Counted from the first letter of the stretch, positions 8,997 to 18,118 are shown. The stretch: 64,000 nt of DNA from Oscillospiraceae bacterium (GCA_018380115.1 JAGZUF010000001.1:186001-250000); one strand, 5' to 3'. Notes: generated by a model not told the origin, from the sequence alone. Program-made: numbers and translations.

Positions 8997-10862
8997 TTGA
9001 AACGCCTGTTTTGCGCGCTGGCCGCCGTGCTGGCTCTGGCCATGTGCGCTGCGCCTGCCATAAGGACGCAGGCGGCCGGGGCCGCCGCTTATTCCATCAC
9101 CAGCTTCGAGGGCAGCGCCGTGCTGCACGAGAACGCCGTGCTGGATGTGACAGAAACTATCGTGGTGGATTTTTCTTCGCCCAGCCACGGCATTTACCGC
9201 GCCTTGCAGACCTCGCTTGTGCAGGAAAAGGCCACCGGCGGCGAGACGGTGCAGATGCCCTACAAGGCGCGCGTGACGGACGTTCAGGTGGACGGCGTGC
9301 CCTTCGAGACCTTCACCGAGGACGGCGTGTTCTTCATCCGCATCGGGGACGAGGACGAAACCGTCGCCGGCACGCAGGTATATACCCTGTGCTATTCCTA
9401 TGACTTCGGGGCAGACCGCGTGCCCGAATACGACGAGTTCACCTATTCCCCAATCGGTGCAAACTGGGAGGTGCCCATTCAGAAGGCAAGCTGGCGCGTG
9501 CAGTTTGAAAAGCCCCTGCCGGAAAGCGCCGTGCAGGCCTTCACCGCGCAGGCGCAGCAGGCCGTCTCTGTAACGGTGAGCCAGGACGCCGCCAGCTTTG
9601 TGTGCGGCCAGCCCATCCAGCCCGGGCAGGACATTGTGCTGAGCACCATGCTGCCCGAGGGCTATTTTACAGGCGCCCGCCAGGCGCCGTGGGCCGCGGC
9701 CGCCGTTCTGCTGGGCCTTGCCGCTGCGGTGGCTGCGGCGGCGCTGGCCCGCGCGCTTGCGGCCCAGCGCACAGGCGTCTCGCCGCAGCTTTGCACAGCC
9801 CCGCCCCGGGGCGTCAGCGCCGCTGAGGTAGGCTATATCGTGGACAGCTGCGCAGACGACAGAGACCTGTTTGCGCTGGTGTATGAATTTGCCCAGCAGG
9901 GCCTGCTCTCCATTGAAATGCAGGGCAGCGAAAAGGCCCCGGAGGCCGTGCTGCACAAAGAGGCCGACATCCCTGAAACCGCGCCGGATTATCAGCGCAC
10001 CTTCTTTCATGCACTGTTCCGCAACAGAAAAAGCTTCTCTTTTGCCCATGCGGACGAGCACTTTGCCCAGGGCCTTGCCAAGGCCAAAACGCAGCTTGCC
10101 CAGCACTTTGACGGTGAGAACAAGTTGTACCAGCCCGGCACGGCGGCTGCCTCGCTTGCGCTGCCTCTGCTGGCCGCCGGCCTGTTCCTGGCCGGCATGG
10201 TGCTGGCCGGCGGGCTTCTGCTGGCGAGCGGCACCGTGCTGGGGGCTGCCAGCGGCGTGTGCGCGCTGGGCGCCGCGCTGGTGGCGCACTTCGGCGTATA
10301 CCGCTGGCGCTTTGCCTCGCGCGGCACGCGCCTTGCCTTCTCGGTTGGGGCGGGGCTCTTGTGGCTGGGCGCGGCAGTATGCGCGTTTTTCGCCTCGGCA
10401 ACGGCCCTGCTGCCCATGTGGGCCGTTCTGGGCGCTGCGGCCCTTGTGCTGGCTGCGGCCGTGCTGGCGCCGCGCATTGTAAAGCCCACGGCCTATAACA
10501 ACGAGGTAAGCGCACAGCTTTTGGGCCTGCGCGAATATATCGAGCAGGACGCCGCGGCGGGCGGCAGGCTGACGCCGGAGCAGGGCTGGGCTCTGCTGCC
10601 CTACGCCTATGTATTCGGCATGACAGAGGAATTCTGCGCCCGCTTTGAGGCGGACTGTGCCCCGGCATGGTATCTGTGCGCCTGGGGCTGGGGCCTGCAC
10701 GGCCCCGCACATATGGGCCGCGCCATGCACGAGGGCTTCAACACTGCCATCCGCGAGGCCTATGCCGCACAGGCGCACAGCTCCGGCAGCAGCGGCGGCG
10801 GAGGAGCTTCCGGCGGCTTTTCCTCCGGCAGCTTCGGCGGCGGGGGCGGCGGCGCATGGTGA
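8997..10862 (+). CDS. DUF2207 domain membrane protein with Gly/Ser-rich C-terminus
   Basis: 621 aa. A signal peptide (about residues 1-27, ending RTQAAG) is followed by an extracellular beta-rich domain typical of DUF2207 (PF09972), with SITSFEGSAVLHENAVLDVTE-like strands and a HGIYRAL motif near residue 60. A helix at about 229-252, a cytoplasmic part and two or three more helices (about 380-485) follow. The tail is Gly/Ser-rich (GSSGGGGASGG and similar), also usual in this family. Function is unknown. The start is TTG 8997, with an AGGGGGA site; the open frame further upstream only crosses the tandem repeat. A GT-C-like gene and a GNAT follow in the same direction at 65 bp and 1 bp. Confidence 0.85.
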   Translation: MKRLFCALAAVLALAMCAAPAIRTQAAGAAAYSITSFEGSAVLHENAVLDVTETIVVDFSSPSHGIYRALQTSLVQEKATGGETVQMPYKARVTDVQVDGVPFETFTEDGVFFIRIGDEDETVAGTQVYTLCYSYDFGADRVPEYDEFTYSPIGANWEVPIQKASWRVQFEKPLPESAVQAFTAQAQQAVSVTVSQDAASFVCGQPIQPGQDIVLSTMLPEGYFTGARQAPWAAAAVLLGLAAAVAAAALARALAAQRTGVSPQLCTAPPRGVSAAEVGYIVDSCADDRDLFALVYEFAQQGLLSIEMQGSEKAPEAVLHKEADIPETAPDYQRTFFHALFRNRKSFSFAHADEHFAQGLAKAKTQLAQHFDGENKLYQPGTAAASLALPLLAAGLFLAGMVLAGGLLLASGTVLGAASGVCALGAALVAHFGVYRWRFASRGTRLAFSVGAGLLWLGAAVCAFFASATALLPMWAVLGAAALVLAAAVLAPRIVKPTAYNNEVSAQLLGLREYIEQDAAAGGRLTPEQGWALLPYAYVFGMTEEFCARFEADCAPAWYLCAWGWGLHGPAHMGRAMHEGFNTAIREAYAAQAHSSGSSGGGGASGGFSSGSFGGGGGGAW

Positions 10863-10927
10863 TGCGCAGCGTGCGCTTCGAAGAATATCAATAAAGAAGA
10901 TAAAACTGCGGAAGGGGGGCATGGCGT

Positions 10928-12172
10928 GTGCTGCTGTGCCTGCAGAAAGCTCTTTGGATATGTTTTTTATGCCTGATGGCCGGCCTGCTTGTGTGTGCGG
11001 CGCTTGCCATGCAGGATATTCTTTTCGTGCTGGCACTTGCCGCAGCGCTTGCCGCTATATTCTTTTGGGCCGCAAGGCATCTTGCGGCCCTCCAGCGCCC
11101 GCGGGCGCTGGAATGGCCGCTGCGCGCAGGCTATGCGCTGTTTTTTGTCCTGCTGTGTGTGTTCGGCCTGCTGGCCCTGCCAAGCCCCCATTCAGACCTT
11201 GCGGCTGTGTACGGCTCTGTTCCCGACGTGCTGGACGACTTTGTGCTGAACGGCGCATATGCAGATTATTTCATCTTTTACGCCCCTGTTTTTTACACGG
11301 ATGCCTTCGCCATGTTCTTCCTTGTAGCCGAAGCATGGCTGCTTTTTCGCTTTTCACAGGGCGGCGGCCTGCCCGCTGCCGCCGCCTGCGGGGCTATGGC
11401 CGGGCTGGGTGTGCTGATGAAGGGCACGCTGGCCGTGCCCGTGGTGGCGCTTGCCATTTCCATCTGCTTCATGGGCGGCCTGGCCGTGAAAAAGCGCCTT
11501 GCGGGGCTGGCTGTGCTTCTGGGGGCGCTCGCGCTCTGCATGGCTGTGCCCGCGTGGCTGGTAATGCACAGCGGCCTTGTAGATTTTTCGCGCTATGACG
11601 CGCTGGGCTTGCCGGTGGAGACGTGGATGTGCATGTCTGTGCATGGCGGCGGCGCCTATTGCCAGGACTGCGTGGACTATGCCCGCAGCTTTGCCACCAT
11701 GGCCGCGCGCACCGAGGCCATGCGGGCGCGCCTTGCTGCGCTTTATCAAAGCTATTCCCTGCCGGAATTTCTGCGCTTTTCCGCCCTGAAAACGGCCACC
11801 GTGTGGTGCGACGGCAGCTACGAAGCGCTGCTGTATCTGAAGTGGCCGCTGCGGGCCAACGCCTTCAATGCTGTGTTCACCGGCTCGTGCCGCGGGTTCT
11901 GGGTGTGGTGCAACGCATATCTGGTGATGCTGTATGGCCTGAACCTTGCGGATGCGCTGGCCAGCCTGCGCCAAAAGGAATGGGACGTGCGGTTTTTCCT
12001 GCGTCTTTGCGTGTTCGGCCTGTTTTTGTACTTTTTCCTGATGGAGGCCGCCGCACGCCGCGCGCTGATGGTGCTGCCCGCGCTTTTGCTGGGCGCGGTG
12101 TGCACCCTGTGGCGCATGGCGGGCAAAGAAGGGGCCTATGCAGAACAAGAACTGGAGATGGAGGCTGTTTGA
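10928..12172 (+). CDS. Polytopic membrane protein resembling GT-C glycosyltransferases
   Basis: 414 aa, about nine hydrophobic helices. GLGVLMKGTLAVP near residue 160 resembles the conserved segment of the PMT/ArnT (GT39, GT-C fold) family. SDLAAVYGS near residue 90 sits where such enzymes have their first extracellular acidic motif. The protein is shorter than most of the family (about 500 aa), so this remains a structural suggestion. The start is GTG 10928, with GGAAGGGGGG upstream; an ATG at 10921 is in another frame. It overlaps nothing, and the GNAT gene begins 1 bp after its stop. Substrate and lipid donor are unknown. Confidence 0.6.
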   Translation: MLLCLQKALWICFLCLMAGLLVCAALAMQDILFVLALAAALAAIFFWAARHLAALQRPRALEWPLRAGYALFFVLLCVFGLLALPSPHSDLAAVYGSVPDVLDDFVLNGAYADYFIFYAPVFYTDAFAMFFLVAEAWLLFRFSQGGGLPAAAACGAMAGLGVLMKGTLAVPVVALAISICFMGGLAVKKRLAGLAVLLGALALCMAVPAWLVMHSGLVDFSRYDALGLPVETWMCMSVHGGGAYCQDCVDYARSFATMAARTEAMRARLAALYQSYSLPEFLRFSALKTATVWCDGSYEALLYLKWPLRANAFNAVFTGSCRGFWVWCNAYLVMLYGLNLADALASLRQKEWDVRFFLRLCVFGLFLYFFLMEAAARRALMVLPALLLGAVCTLWRMAGKEGAYAEQELEMEAV

Positions 12173-12173
12173 A

Positions 12174-12809
12174 ATGCTTCGTATTCGCAGAGAAAAGCTG
12201 AACGAGCATGCCCAGGTGGAGGCCATGATTCGCAGTGCATTTTACAACCTGTATATGCCCGGATGTGTAGAGCATTACCTTGCCCATGTGATGCGCAGAC
12301 ACAAAGATTTTGTGCCGGAGCTAGACCTTGTTCTGGAACTGGACGGCCGTCTGGCCGGCAGCATCATGTATACAAAGGCGCAGCTTACCGATGAAGCGGG
12401 AAGGGAAAAAGAAGCCCTCACCTTTGGGCCCGTATGTATCCTGCCAGAGTACCAGCGCCGGGGCTACGGAAAAATGCTGATTCAGCACTCCATGGCGCTT
12501 GCAGTGCGCCTCGGTTTTGATGCTGTGGTGATATTCGGCAGCCCCAGCAACTATGTGGGGCTTGGCTTTCAAAGCTGCAAAAGGTACGGCGTGTGCATGC
12601 CGGACGGCGTCTGCCCTGCCGCCATGCTGGTAAAAGAGCTTCTTCCCGGCGCGCTGGCCGGACATACCTGGATATACCGCGACAGCCCGGTGATGCACAT
12701 CGACGAGCAGGAAGCACTTCGTTTTGACAGCCAGCTGGCGCCGATGGAGAAAAAGCATATGCCCAGCCAGGAGGAATTTTACATTTTAAGCCACGCTGTC
12801 CTACCGTGA
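12174..12809 (+). CDS. GNAT family N-acetyltransferase
   Basis: 211 aa. The acetyl-CoA binding motif A is PEYQRRGYGKMLI (about residues 90-102), preceded by the beta strand LTFGPVCILP. The sequence after it (GFDAVVIFGSPSNYVGLGFQSC) matches the YhbS-like subgroup, whose substrates are poorly known. I chose ATG 12174, with GGAGATGGAGG upstream; an ATG 36 bp earlier lies inside the previous gene. It is probably the last gene of the DUF2207 operon and ends before a bidirectional terminator. Confidence 0.85.
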   Translation: MLRIRREKLNEHAQVEAMIRSAFYNLYMPGCVEHYLAHVMRRHKDFVPELDLVLELDGRLAGSIMYTKAQLTDEAGREKEALTFGPVCILPEYQRRGYGKMLIQHSMALAVRLGFDAVVIFGSPSNYVGLGFQSCKRYGVCMPDGVCPAAMLVKELLPGALAGHTWIYRDSPVMHIDEQEALRFDSQLAPMEKKHMPSQEEFYILSHAVLP

Positions 12810-12850
12810 CCTTCTGCCGGCCACATGACGGTACGGCCACACGACGGTAT

Positions 12851-12880
12851 AAAAAGGGCGCCCGGCAGGGCGCCCTTTTT
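12851..12880. terminator. Bidirectional terminator between the GNAT gene and proC
   Basis: GGGCGCCC repeated around GGCA forms a perfect 8-bp stem, with A5 on the left and T5 on the right, so it can stop transcription from both convergent genes. Confidence 0.92.
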
Positions 12881-12881
12881 G

Positions 12882-13706
12882 TCACTGCTTTCCCATTTCC
12901 CGCGTGCGGGCAAAGGCCGCCGCCACGGCGTCCATGGCCGCGCCGCGCAGGCCCGCGCGCTCCAGCGCGTGCACGCCCGCAATGGTGCTGCCCGCAGGAC
13001 TGCACACCTCGTCCTTCAGCCGGCCGGGGTGGCGCCCGCTTTCCAACGCCAGCGCCGCCGCGCCCAGCACGGCGCCTGCGGCGTACTTCTGCGCTTTGGC
13101 GCGGGGCACGCCGGCCTCCACCGCTCCGTCTGCCAGCGCCTCGATGAACATCTGCGCCCATGCGCCCACGCAGCCGGAGATAACGCTGCCAGCGTCCATC
13201 AGGCTCTCCTCTATCACGTCGAACTCACCCGCCGCCGCAAGCAGGGCGCACAGCTCGTCCGCCTGTGCCTCGCCGGCGTACTCATTTTTCACCACCAGCG
13301 TCATGCCCTTGCCGATGGCGCAGGGCGTGTTGGGCATAATGCGCACAATGGGGCAGGCAATGCCCGTCATTTCGGCAAGGCGCGCCAGTGAAAGGCCTGC
13401 CGCCATGCTGACAAGGCAGAAGGCGTCACCCTCCGCCTGCCGCCTGCGCAGCACGGGGGCTATCTCGGCCAGCAGGCCCGCCATCATCTGCGGCTTTACC
13501 CCCAGCAGGATATACTGCGCCTGCCCGGCGGCCTCGCTGTTGGAGGCCGCCATTGCGCAGCCGTACTTCTGCGCCAGCGCCTGCGCCTTCTGCGGCGTGC
13601 GGTTCGAAAGGATGCACGCGGTCCCGTGGCCGCCGTTTGCCGCGGCCGCCACCAGCGCGCCGCCCATGTTCCCCGTACCGAGGAACGCAAGTTTATACTG
13701 TGCCAT
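12882..13706 (-). CDS. proC: Pyrroline-5-carboxylate reductase
   Basis: Reduces 1-pyrroline-5-carboxylate to proline with NAD(P)H in the cytoplasm. The protein is 274 aa, normal for the family. The Rossmann motif FLGTGNMGGALV is at residues 8-19. The C-terminal dimerisation domain carries the conserved run SLMDAGSVISGCVGAW, and EVCSPAGSTIAGVHALE near the end is the ProC signature. I used the ATG at 13706 (MAQYKLAFLG), with GGGGG upstream, rather than the in-frame codon 12 residues earlier. A protein of the COG1915 family, linked to ornithine cyclodeamination, lies at 56418; both would feed proline supply, but they are not neighbours. Confidence 0.95.
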   Translation of the reverse strand: MAQYKLAFLGTGNMGGALVAAAANGGHGTACILSNRTPQKAQALAQKYGCAMAASNSEAAGQAQYILLGVKPQMMAGLLAEIAPVLRRRQAEGDAFCLVSMAAGLSLARLAEMTGIACPIVRIMPNTPCAIGKGMTLVVKNEYAGEAQADELCALLAAAGEFDVIEESLMDAGSVISGCVGAWAQMFIEALADGAVEAGVPRAKAQKYAAGAVLGAAALALESGRHPGRLKDEVCSPAGSTIAGVHALERAGLRGAAMDAVAAAFARTREMGKQ

Positions 13707-14019
13707 CACATAGCCCCCTGTTTTCAGCGCGCGCAGCGCCATGCCGTGCGCGCCCGTATCTTCCGTGCGGCGCAGGGCCGCCCCCGCGCCTTACGGCTTT
13801 CATGATACCACATTCAGCCGGTGCGCGCCAGGGGCTTTGCACTTTTGTAAGGGCGCCTGTGCTGTGACAATGCGTCGCCGCCTTTTGTTTTCCGGCGCAG
13901 GCGCGCTGCAAAATATGCCCAAAAGGCGCGGCCCCCGGCAGAACATGTGCATTTTGCACTTTTTCTGCCGCCGGGCAGCGTTGCGGCCTTTGAAAAAGCG
14001 CGCGCCCCGCACTTGGGGG

Positions 14020-14256
14020 AAAGTCAGGCCCCCGGCTAAGCCGAGGGCTTGCGTAAGCCCTGGAAGGACATACTGCCGGCAAGCCTCTCAAGAGGCGCTG
14101 ACTTCTCTCTTGCATCACTTGCCCTGCCTTCTGTAAACGGGTTCTTCCCGTTGCGCGATACATCTTTTTGGTATTGAATACCGTCCCGCTTCGCTCGAAA
14201 CTGACAGCGAAAGCCTTTTTACTCTCCACGGCACAGCCGCGGCTTGTCGTTTCGCT
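14020..14256 (+). repeat. Dispersed intergenic repeat, copy A (~237 bp)
   Basis: One of four related copies in this window (others at 34275-34529, 34530-34797 and, inverted, 61822-62034). Shared blocks include GGCAAGCCTCTCAAGAGGC, GCATCACTTGCCCT, GTAAACGG, CCCGCTTCGCTCG and CAGCGAAAGCCTTTT. The 5' end (AAAGTCAGGCCCCCGGCT) is an imperfect inverted copy of the 3' end of the family (AGCCGGGGG-TGTCGTTT). It carries no gene and lies between proC and nfnB. The rest of the spacer, 13707-14019, shows nothing recognisable. Confidence 0.9.
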
Positions 14257-14264
14257 GACTGCGG

Positions 14265-14298
14265 CAGGGCCCCGGCTGCCTGCGCAGCCGGGGCCCTG
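14265..14298 (-). terminator. GC-rich hairpin after nfnB
   Basis: CAGGGCCCCGGCTG and CAGCCGGGGCCCTG form a 14-bp stem with a 6-nt loop, 33 bp past the nfnB stop. There is no U-tract, but its position suggests a terminator or mRNA 3'-end stabiliser. Confidence 0.65.
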
Positions 14299-14330
14299 TG
14301 GAAAGCGGCGCCTTGGCGCGCCGGCTTCAT

Positions 14331-15725
14331 TCAGTTCGCTTTGCTTTTGATGTACTCGTCAATGGCCCTGGCGGCGTGCTTGCCCGCGCCCATGGCCAGA
14401 ATGACGGTGGCCGCGCCCGTCACCGCATCGCCGCCGGCATACACCGCCTCGCGGGTGGTGAGGCCGTCGTCGCCGTTGGTGATGATGCAGCCGTGGCTGT
14501 TCGTCTCAAGCCCCGGCGTGGTGGAGCGGATAAGCGGGTTGGGGCTGGTGCCGATAGACATAATCATGCAGTCCACGTCCAGCGTGAAGGTGCAGCCCTC
14601 TTTTGCCACAGGGCGGCGGCGGCCGGAGGCGTCGGGCTCGCCCAGCTCCATCTCCTGGCAGACCATGCCCTTTACATAGCCCTTGCCGTCATCCAGCACC
14701 TCGATGGGGTTCGAAAGCGTCTTGAAAATGATGCCCTCTTCCACAGCATGCTCCACCTCTTCCTTGCGGGCGGGCAGCTCTTCCATGCCGCGGCGGTATA
14801 CGATATACACGTTTTCGGCGCCAAGGCGCTTTGCGCAGCGCGCGGCGTCCATAGCCACGTTGCCGCCGCCCACCACGGCCACGTTTTTCGCGTGCTGGAT
14901 GGGTGTTTTTGAACCGTCCTTGTAAGCCTTCATCAGGTTGATGCGGGTGAGGAACTCGTTGGCGGAATACACGCCGTTCAGGCTTTCGCCGGGGATGCCC
15001 ATGAAGCGGGGCAGGCCCGCGCCGCTGCCGATGAACACGGCCTCGTTGCCCATTTCAAACAGCTCGTCGATGGTGAGCGTGCGGCCGATAACCACATTCG
15101 TCTCCACATCCACGCCTATCTTCTTCAGGCCGTCTATCTCCTGACGCACAATATCTTTGGGAAGGCGGAACTCGGGAATGCCGTACACCAGCACGCCGCC
15201 GGGCGTGTGCAGGGCTTCGTATACGGTGACCTTATAGCCCATCTTGGCAAGGTCGCCCGCAGCCGTCAGGCCGGACGGGCCGGAGCCGATGACGGCCACC
15301 TTGTGGCCGTTGGAGGCAGGCATGGACGGCTCGCCCTTGAAGTGCTCGCGGTGCCAGTCGGCCACAAAGCGCTCCAGCCGGCCGATGCCCACAGATTCCG
15401 TCTTGATGCCGCGCACGCACTTGCCCTCGCACTGGTTTTCCTGCGGGCATACGCGGCCGCACACGGCGGGCAGCGCAGAGGATGCAGACAGCACCTCGAA
15501 GGCCCCCTCGAAATCCTCCTCAGCCACTTTGGCGATAAAGCCGGGAATGTCGATGCCCACCGGGCAGCCGGACACACACGGCTTATTCTTGCAGTGCAGG
15601 CAGCGCTTGGCCTCGTTCACAGCCATTTCGGCGGTGTAGCCCAGGGCCACCTCGGAAAAATTCTTGTTGCGCACCTCAGGGTCCTGCACGGGCATGGGGC
15701 ACTTTTTCGGGTCCATATTCGGCAT
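14331..15725 (-). CDS. nfnB: NfnB, large subunit of NADH-dependent ferredoxin:NADP+ oxidoreductase
   Basis: 464 aa. The N-terminal Fe-S domain has the Cys sets C-x2-C-x3-C-x3-C (CLHCKNKPCVSGCP) and CGRVCPQENQCEGKC. The FAD motif is AVIGSGPSGLTAAGDLA near residue 145, and the NAD(P)H motif is VAVVGGGNVAMDAARCA near 285. Glutamate synthase small subunits share this layout; I call it NfnB because the NfnA gene sits 1 bp upstream and no glutamate synthase large subunit is present. NfnAB bifurcates electrons: NADPH reduces ferredoxin and NAD together, or the reverse, balancing redox in fermenting anaerobes. Confidence 0.88.
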   Translation of the reverse strand: MPNMDPKKCPMPVQDPEVRNKNFSEVALGYTAEMAVNEAKRCLHCKNKPCVSGCPVGIDIPGFIAKVAEEDFEGAFEVLSASSALPAVCGRVCPQENQCEGKCVRGIKTESVGIGRLERFVADWHREHFKGEPSMPASNGHKVAVIGSGPSGLTAAGDLAKMGYKVTVYEALHTPGGVLVYGIPEFRLPKDIVRQEIDGLKKIGVDVETNVVIGRTLTIDELFEMGNEAVFIGSGAGLPRFMGIPGESLNGVYSANEFLTRINLMKAYKDGSKTPIQHAKNVAVVGGGNVAMDAARCAKRLGAENVYIVYRRGMEELPARKEEVEHAVEEGIIFKTLSNPIEVLDDGKGYVKGMVCQEMELGEPDASGRRRPVAKEGCTFTLDVDCMIMSIGTSPNPLIRSTTPGLETNSHGCIITNGDDGLTTREAVYAGGDAVTGAATVILAMGAGKHAARAIDEYIKSKAN

Positions 15726-15726
15726 C

Positions 15727-16578
15727 TTATTCGACCTCCTTTTTCAAAAGGTTGCATTCCGCCTCGCGGGCATGGGCCTCAAAATCACGGTACATGCCGC
15801 CGCGGTGCATGGCCTCGTCAAAATCCACCTCATGGCCGTCGAAATCGGGGCCGTCCACACAGGCGAACTTCGTCTTACCGCCCACCGTCAGGCGGCAGCC
15901 GCCGCACATGCCGGTGCCGTCTATCATGATGGGGTTCATGGAAACCATGGTCTTGATGCCGTACTCCTTGGTGAGCTTGCACACGAATTTCATCATCACC
16001 AGCGGGCCGATGGCGATGACCTCATCGTACTGGTTGCCCTCTTTAATAAGGGCCTCCAGCGCGTTCGTCACAAGGCCTTTTTCGCCCCAGCTTCCGTCGT
16101 CGGACATTTTCACCACACGGTTCGAAACCGCCTCGAATTCCTCTTCCAGAATGACGAGGTCCTTCGAGCGGAAGCCCACGACGCTGTGCACCTCGGCGCC
16201 CAGCTCGTGCAGCTTTTTGGCGGTGGGGTAGGCAATGGCGCAGCCCACGCCGCCGCCCACCACGGCTACCTTTTTCAGCCCCTCCAGATGGCTGGGCGTG
16301 CCAAGCGGGCCCACGAAGTCGGCAATGCAGTCGCCCTCGTTCAGGGCGTTCAGCTCCATGGTGCCCGCGCCCACAATCTGAAAGATGATGGTGACAGTGC
16401 CCTTCTCGCGGTCGTAATCCGCTATGGTGAGGGGGATGCGCTCGCCGTCTTCGGTGGCGCGGAAGATAATAAACTGGCCCGGCTGCGCCTTGCGGGCAAC
16501 CAGCGGCGCGTCCACAACCATCTTCGTCACGGTGGGGTTCAGAGCCTTTTTCTCAAGGATCTTGTACACTTTCTTCAC
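15727..16578 (-). CDS. nfnA: NfnA, small FAD/NAD-binding and [2Fe-2S] subunit
   Basis: 283 aa, ferredoxin-NADP reductase fold. The FAD-binding beta barrel is N-terminal (GQFIIFRATEDGERIPLT). The NAD-binding motif is VAVVGGGVGCAIAYPTAK near residues 104-121. The C-terminal cysteine cluster MCGGCRLTVGG plus FACVDGP near 222-240 holds the [2Fe-2S] centre, as in dihydroorotate dehydrogenase PyrK-like proteins. It is the partner of the following NfnB gene; the two are separated by a single base and certainly cotranscribed. Length and order match clostridial nfnAB. Confidence 0.9.
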   Translation of the reverse strand: MKKVYKILEKKALNPTVTKMVVDAPLVARKAQPGQFIIFRATEDGERIPLTIADYDREKGTVTIIFQIVGAGTMELNALNEGDCIADFVGPLGTPSHLEGLKKVAVVGGGVGCAIAYPTAKKLHELGAEVHSVVGFRSKDLVILEEEFEAVSNRVVKMSDDGSWGEKGLVTNALEALIKEGNQYDEVIAIGPLVMMKFVCKLTKEYGIKTMVSMNPIMIDGTGMCGGCRLTVGGKTKFACVDGPDFDGHEVDFDEAMHRGGMYRDFEAHAREAECNLLKKEVE

Positions 16579-16593
16579 TCCTTACTCTATTCA

Positions 16594-16626
16594 GAAAAAG
16601 CGAAGCCGTCCGCGGCGGCTCCGCTT
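16594..16626 (-). terminator. Intrinsic terminator of the alcohol dehydrogenase gene
   Basis: On the minus strand AAGCGGAGCCG pairs with CGGCTTCGCTT (one G-T pair) and is followed by a T-rich tract. It separates adh from nfnA. Confidence 0.8.
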
Positions 16627-16717
16627 CCTTTGCCCGAAAAGCCAATGCAGGGCGGCGGGGCTGTGCCCCGCCACCGCCTGCATTTGTTCGCATGTGAAGT
16701 TTTTAGCCTTTTGCTGT

Positions 16718-17929
16718 TTAGAAGTCGATCTCTTTGTCGTAGTACACGGCAAGCAGCAGCTTCTCCATCTCTTCCTGGCTGGGCTGACGGGGGTTAGAGC
16801 CCGTGCAGGCGTCGCCGATGGCGTTGGCGGCCACCTCGGACAGCTTGTCGTTGAACTCCTTCTCGTCGATGATGCTCTTGTCGGCAATCACGCCGCCCTC
16901 GCCGTAGTTCTTGATGGCCAGAGGAATGTTCAGCTGCTTGTTCATCTCGCGCAGCTCGGCAATCAGCGCGTCCACCAGCTCTTCCGTGGTGCTGCCCGAC
17001 AGGTTGATGAACTTTGCAATTTCAGCATAGCGCTCGGCAGCCTCGGCGTTCTTCGAGTTGTATTTGATAACCTTCGGCAGGTACATGGCGTTGGCAGCGC
17101 CGTGGATGATGTGCCCGCCGGAGAACGCTGCACCCGTCTTGTGCGCCATGGAGTGCACGATGCCCAGCAGTGCGTTGGAGAACGCCATGCCGGCCAGGCA
17201 CTGCGCGTCGTGCATACGGTCGCGCGCGTCCATATCGCCGTCGTAAGATTTCTTCAAATCGTTGTGAATCATCTTGATGGCGTGCAGAGCCAGAGGGTCG
17301 GTGTAATTGCAGTGCAGGGTGGACACATACGCCTCAATGGCGTGCGTCATGGCGTCCATGCCGGTGTGCGCCGTCAGCTTCGGCGGCATTTTCTCGGCCA
17401 GCTCGGGGTCCACAATGGCGACATCCGGCGTGATGTTGAAGTCGGCCAGAGGATATTTGATACCCTTGTCATAGTCGGTGATAACAGAGAAGGCCGTCAC
17501 CTCGGTGGCTGTGCCGGAGGTGGAGGGGATGGCGCAGAAATGTGCCTTCTGGCGCAGCGTGGGGAAGCCGAACGGCACGCACAGCTGCTCAAACGTCACT
17601 TCGGGATACTCATAGAAAGCCCACATGGCCTTCGCAGCGTCAATGGGGCTGCCGCCGCCCATAGCCACAATCCAGTCCGGCTGGAACTTGCGCATGGCCT
17701 CGGCGCCTTTCATCACGGTAGTGACGGAAGGATCCGGCTCGACATTCTCGAACAGTTCCACTTCCATGCCGGCCTCTTTCAGGTAGCCTACAGCCTTATC
17801 CAAAAAGCCGAAGCGCTTCATGCTGCCGCCGCCCACGACGACCATCGCCTTGCTGCCCTTCAGGTTTTTCAGCTCTTCCATAGAGCCCTTGCCGTGATAC
17901 AGGTCACGCGGTAAAGTAAAACGTCCCAT
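16718..17929 (-). CDS. Iron-containing alcohol dehydrogenase
   Basis: 403 aa, type III Fe-dependent alcohol dehydrogenase. The NAD(P) binding region has VVVGGGSMKRFG near residue 30 and AMGGGSPIDAAKAMW near 90. Metal-binding residues are the Asp/His of the HTGMDAMTHAIEAYVS segment and the two His of VHSMAHKTGAAFSGGHIIHG. Such enzymes interconvert aldehydes and alcohols (ethanol or butanol) with NAD(P)H. I used the ATG at 17929, with GGAGG about 10 nt upstream, rather than the TTG three codons earlier. It is divergent from the LysR gene, with a likely LysR operator between them, so it is the probable target. Confidence 0.92.
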   Translation of the reverse strand: MGRFTLPRDLYHGKGSMEELKNLKGSKAMVVVGGGSMKRFGFLDKAVGYLKEAGMEVELFENVEPDPSVTTVMKGAEAMRKFQPDWIVAMGGGSPIDAAKAMWAFYEYPEVTFEQLCVPFGFPTLRQKAHFCAIPSTSGTATEVTAFSVITDYDKGIKYPLADFNITPDVAIVDPELAEKMPPKLTAHTGMDAMTHAIEAYVSTLHCNYTDPLALHAIKMIHNDLKKSYDGDMDARDRMHDAQCLAGMAFSNALLGIVHSMAHKTGAAFSGGHIIHGAANAMYLPKVIKYNSKNAEAAERYAEIAKFINLSGSTTEELVDALIAELREMNKQLNIPLAIKNYGEGGVIADKSIIDEKEFNDKLSEVAANAIGDACTGSNPRQPSQEEMEKLLLAVYYDKEIDF

Positions 17930-17987
17930 TGTACACAACCTCCACTACGATGTATCGGGGCGGCGCCCCGATCTCTTGATAAAATTG

Positions 17988-18010
17988 AGGCAAATGCTCG
18001 AGTTTTGCCT
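17988..18010. promoter_or_regulatory. Candidate LysR operator between adh and the LysR gene
   Basis: AGGCAAA (17988-17994) and TTTGCCT (18004-18010) form a 7-bp inverted repeat with a 9-bp spacer, within the 189-bp divergent spacer. This size and position are usual for LysR-type binding sites. A TATAAT at 18052-18057 facing the LysR gene is a probable -10 element. Confidence 0.55.
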
Positions 18011-18118
18011 TCGTTAAAATTTTATCACTTCCCTTTGCCGCGCGGGTAATGTATAATAGGAATACCGGCCATATTTTTTATGAATGAAACCGAGGCGATA
18101 TGGAAAGGGCGTGCCAGC

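Noticed and set aside
8543..9061. A 173-residue N-terminal extension of the DUF368 protein
   Set aside because: The extension is a translation of the 20-bp tandem repeat. ATG 8542 has an ideal ribosome site and gives the normal length.
8628..11036. An 802-codon open frame on the minus strand opposite the DUF2207 gene
   Set aside because: It is antisense to a protein with a clear family, signal peptide and ribosome site, and its translation is Arg/Gly/Ala-rich with no domain. High GC keeps such frames open.
14331..15725. Glutamate synthase small subunit (gltD)
   Set aside because: Similar in sequence, but the adjacent NfnA gene and the absence of a large subunit favour NfnB.
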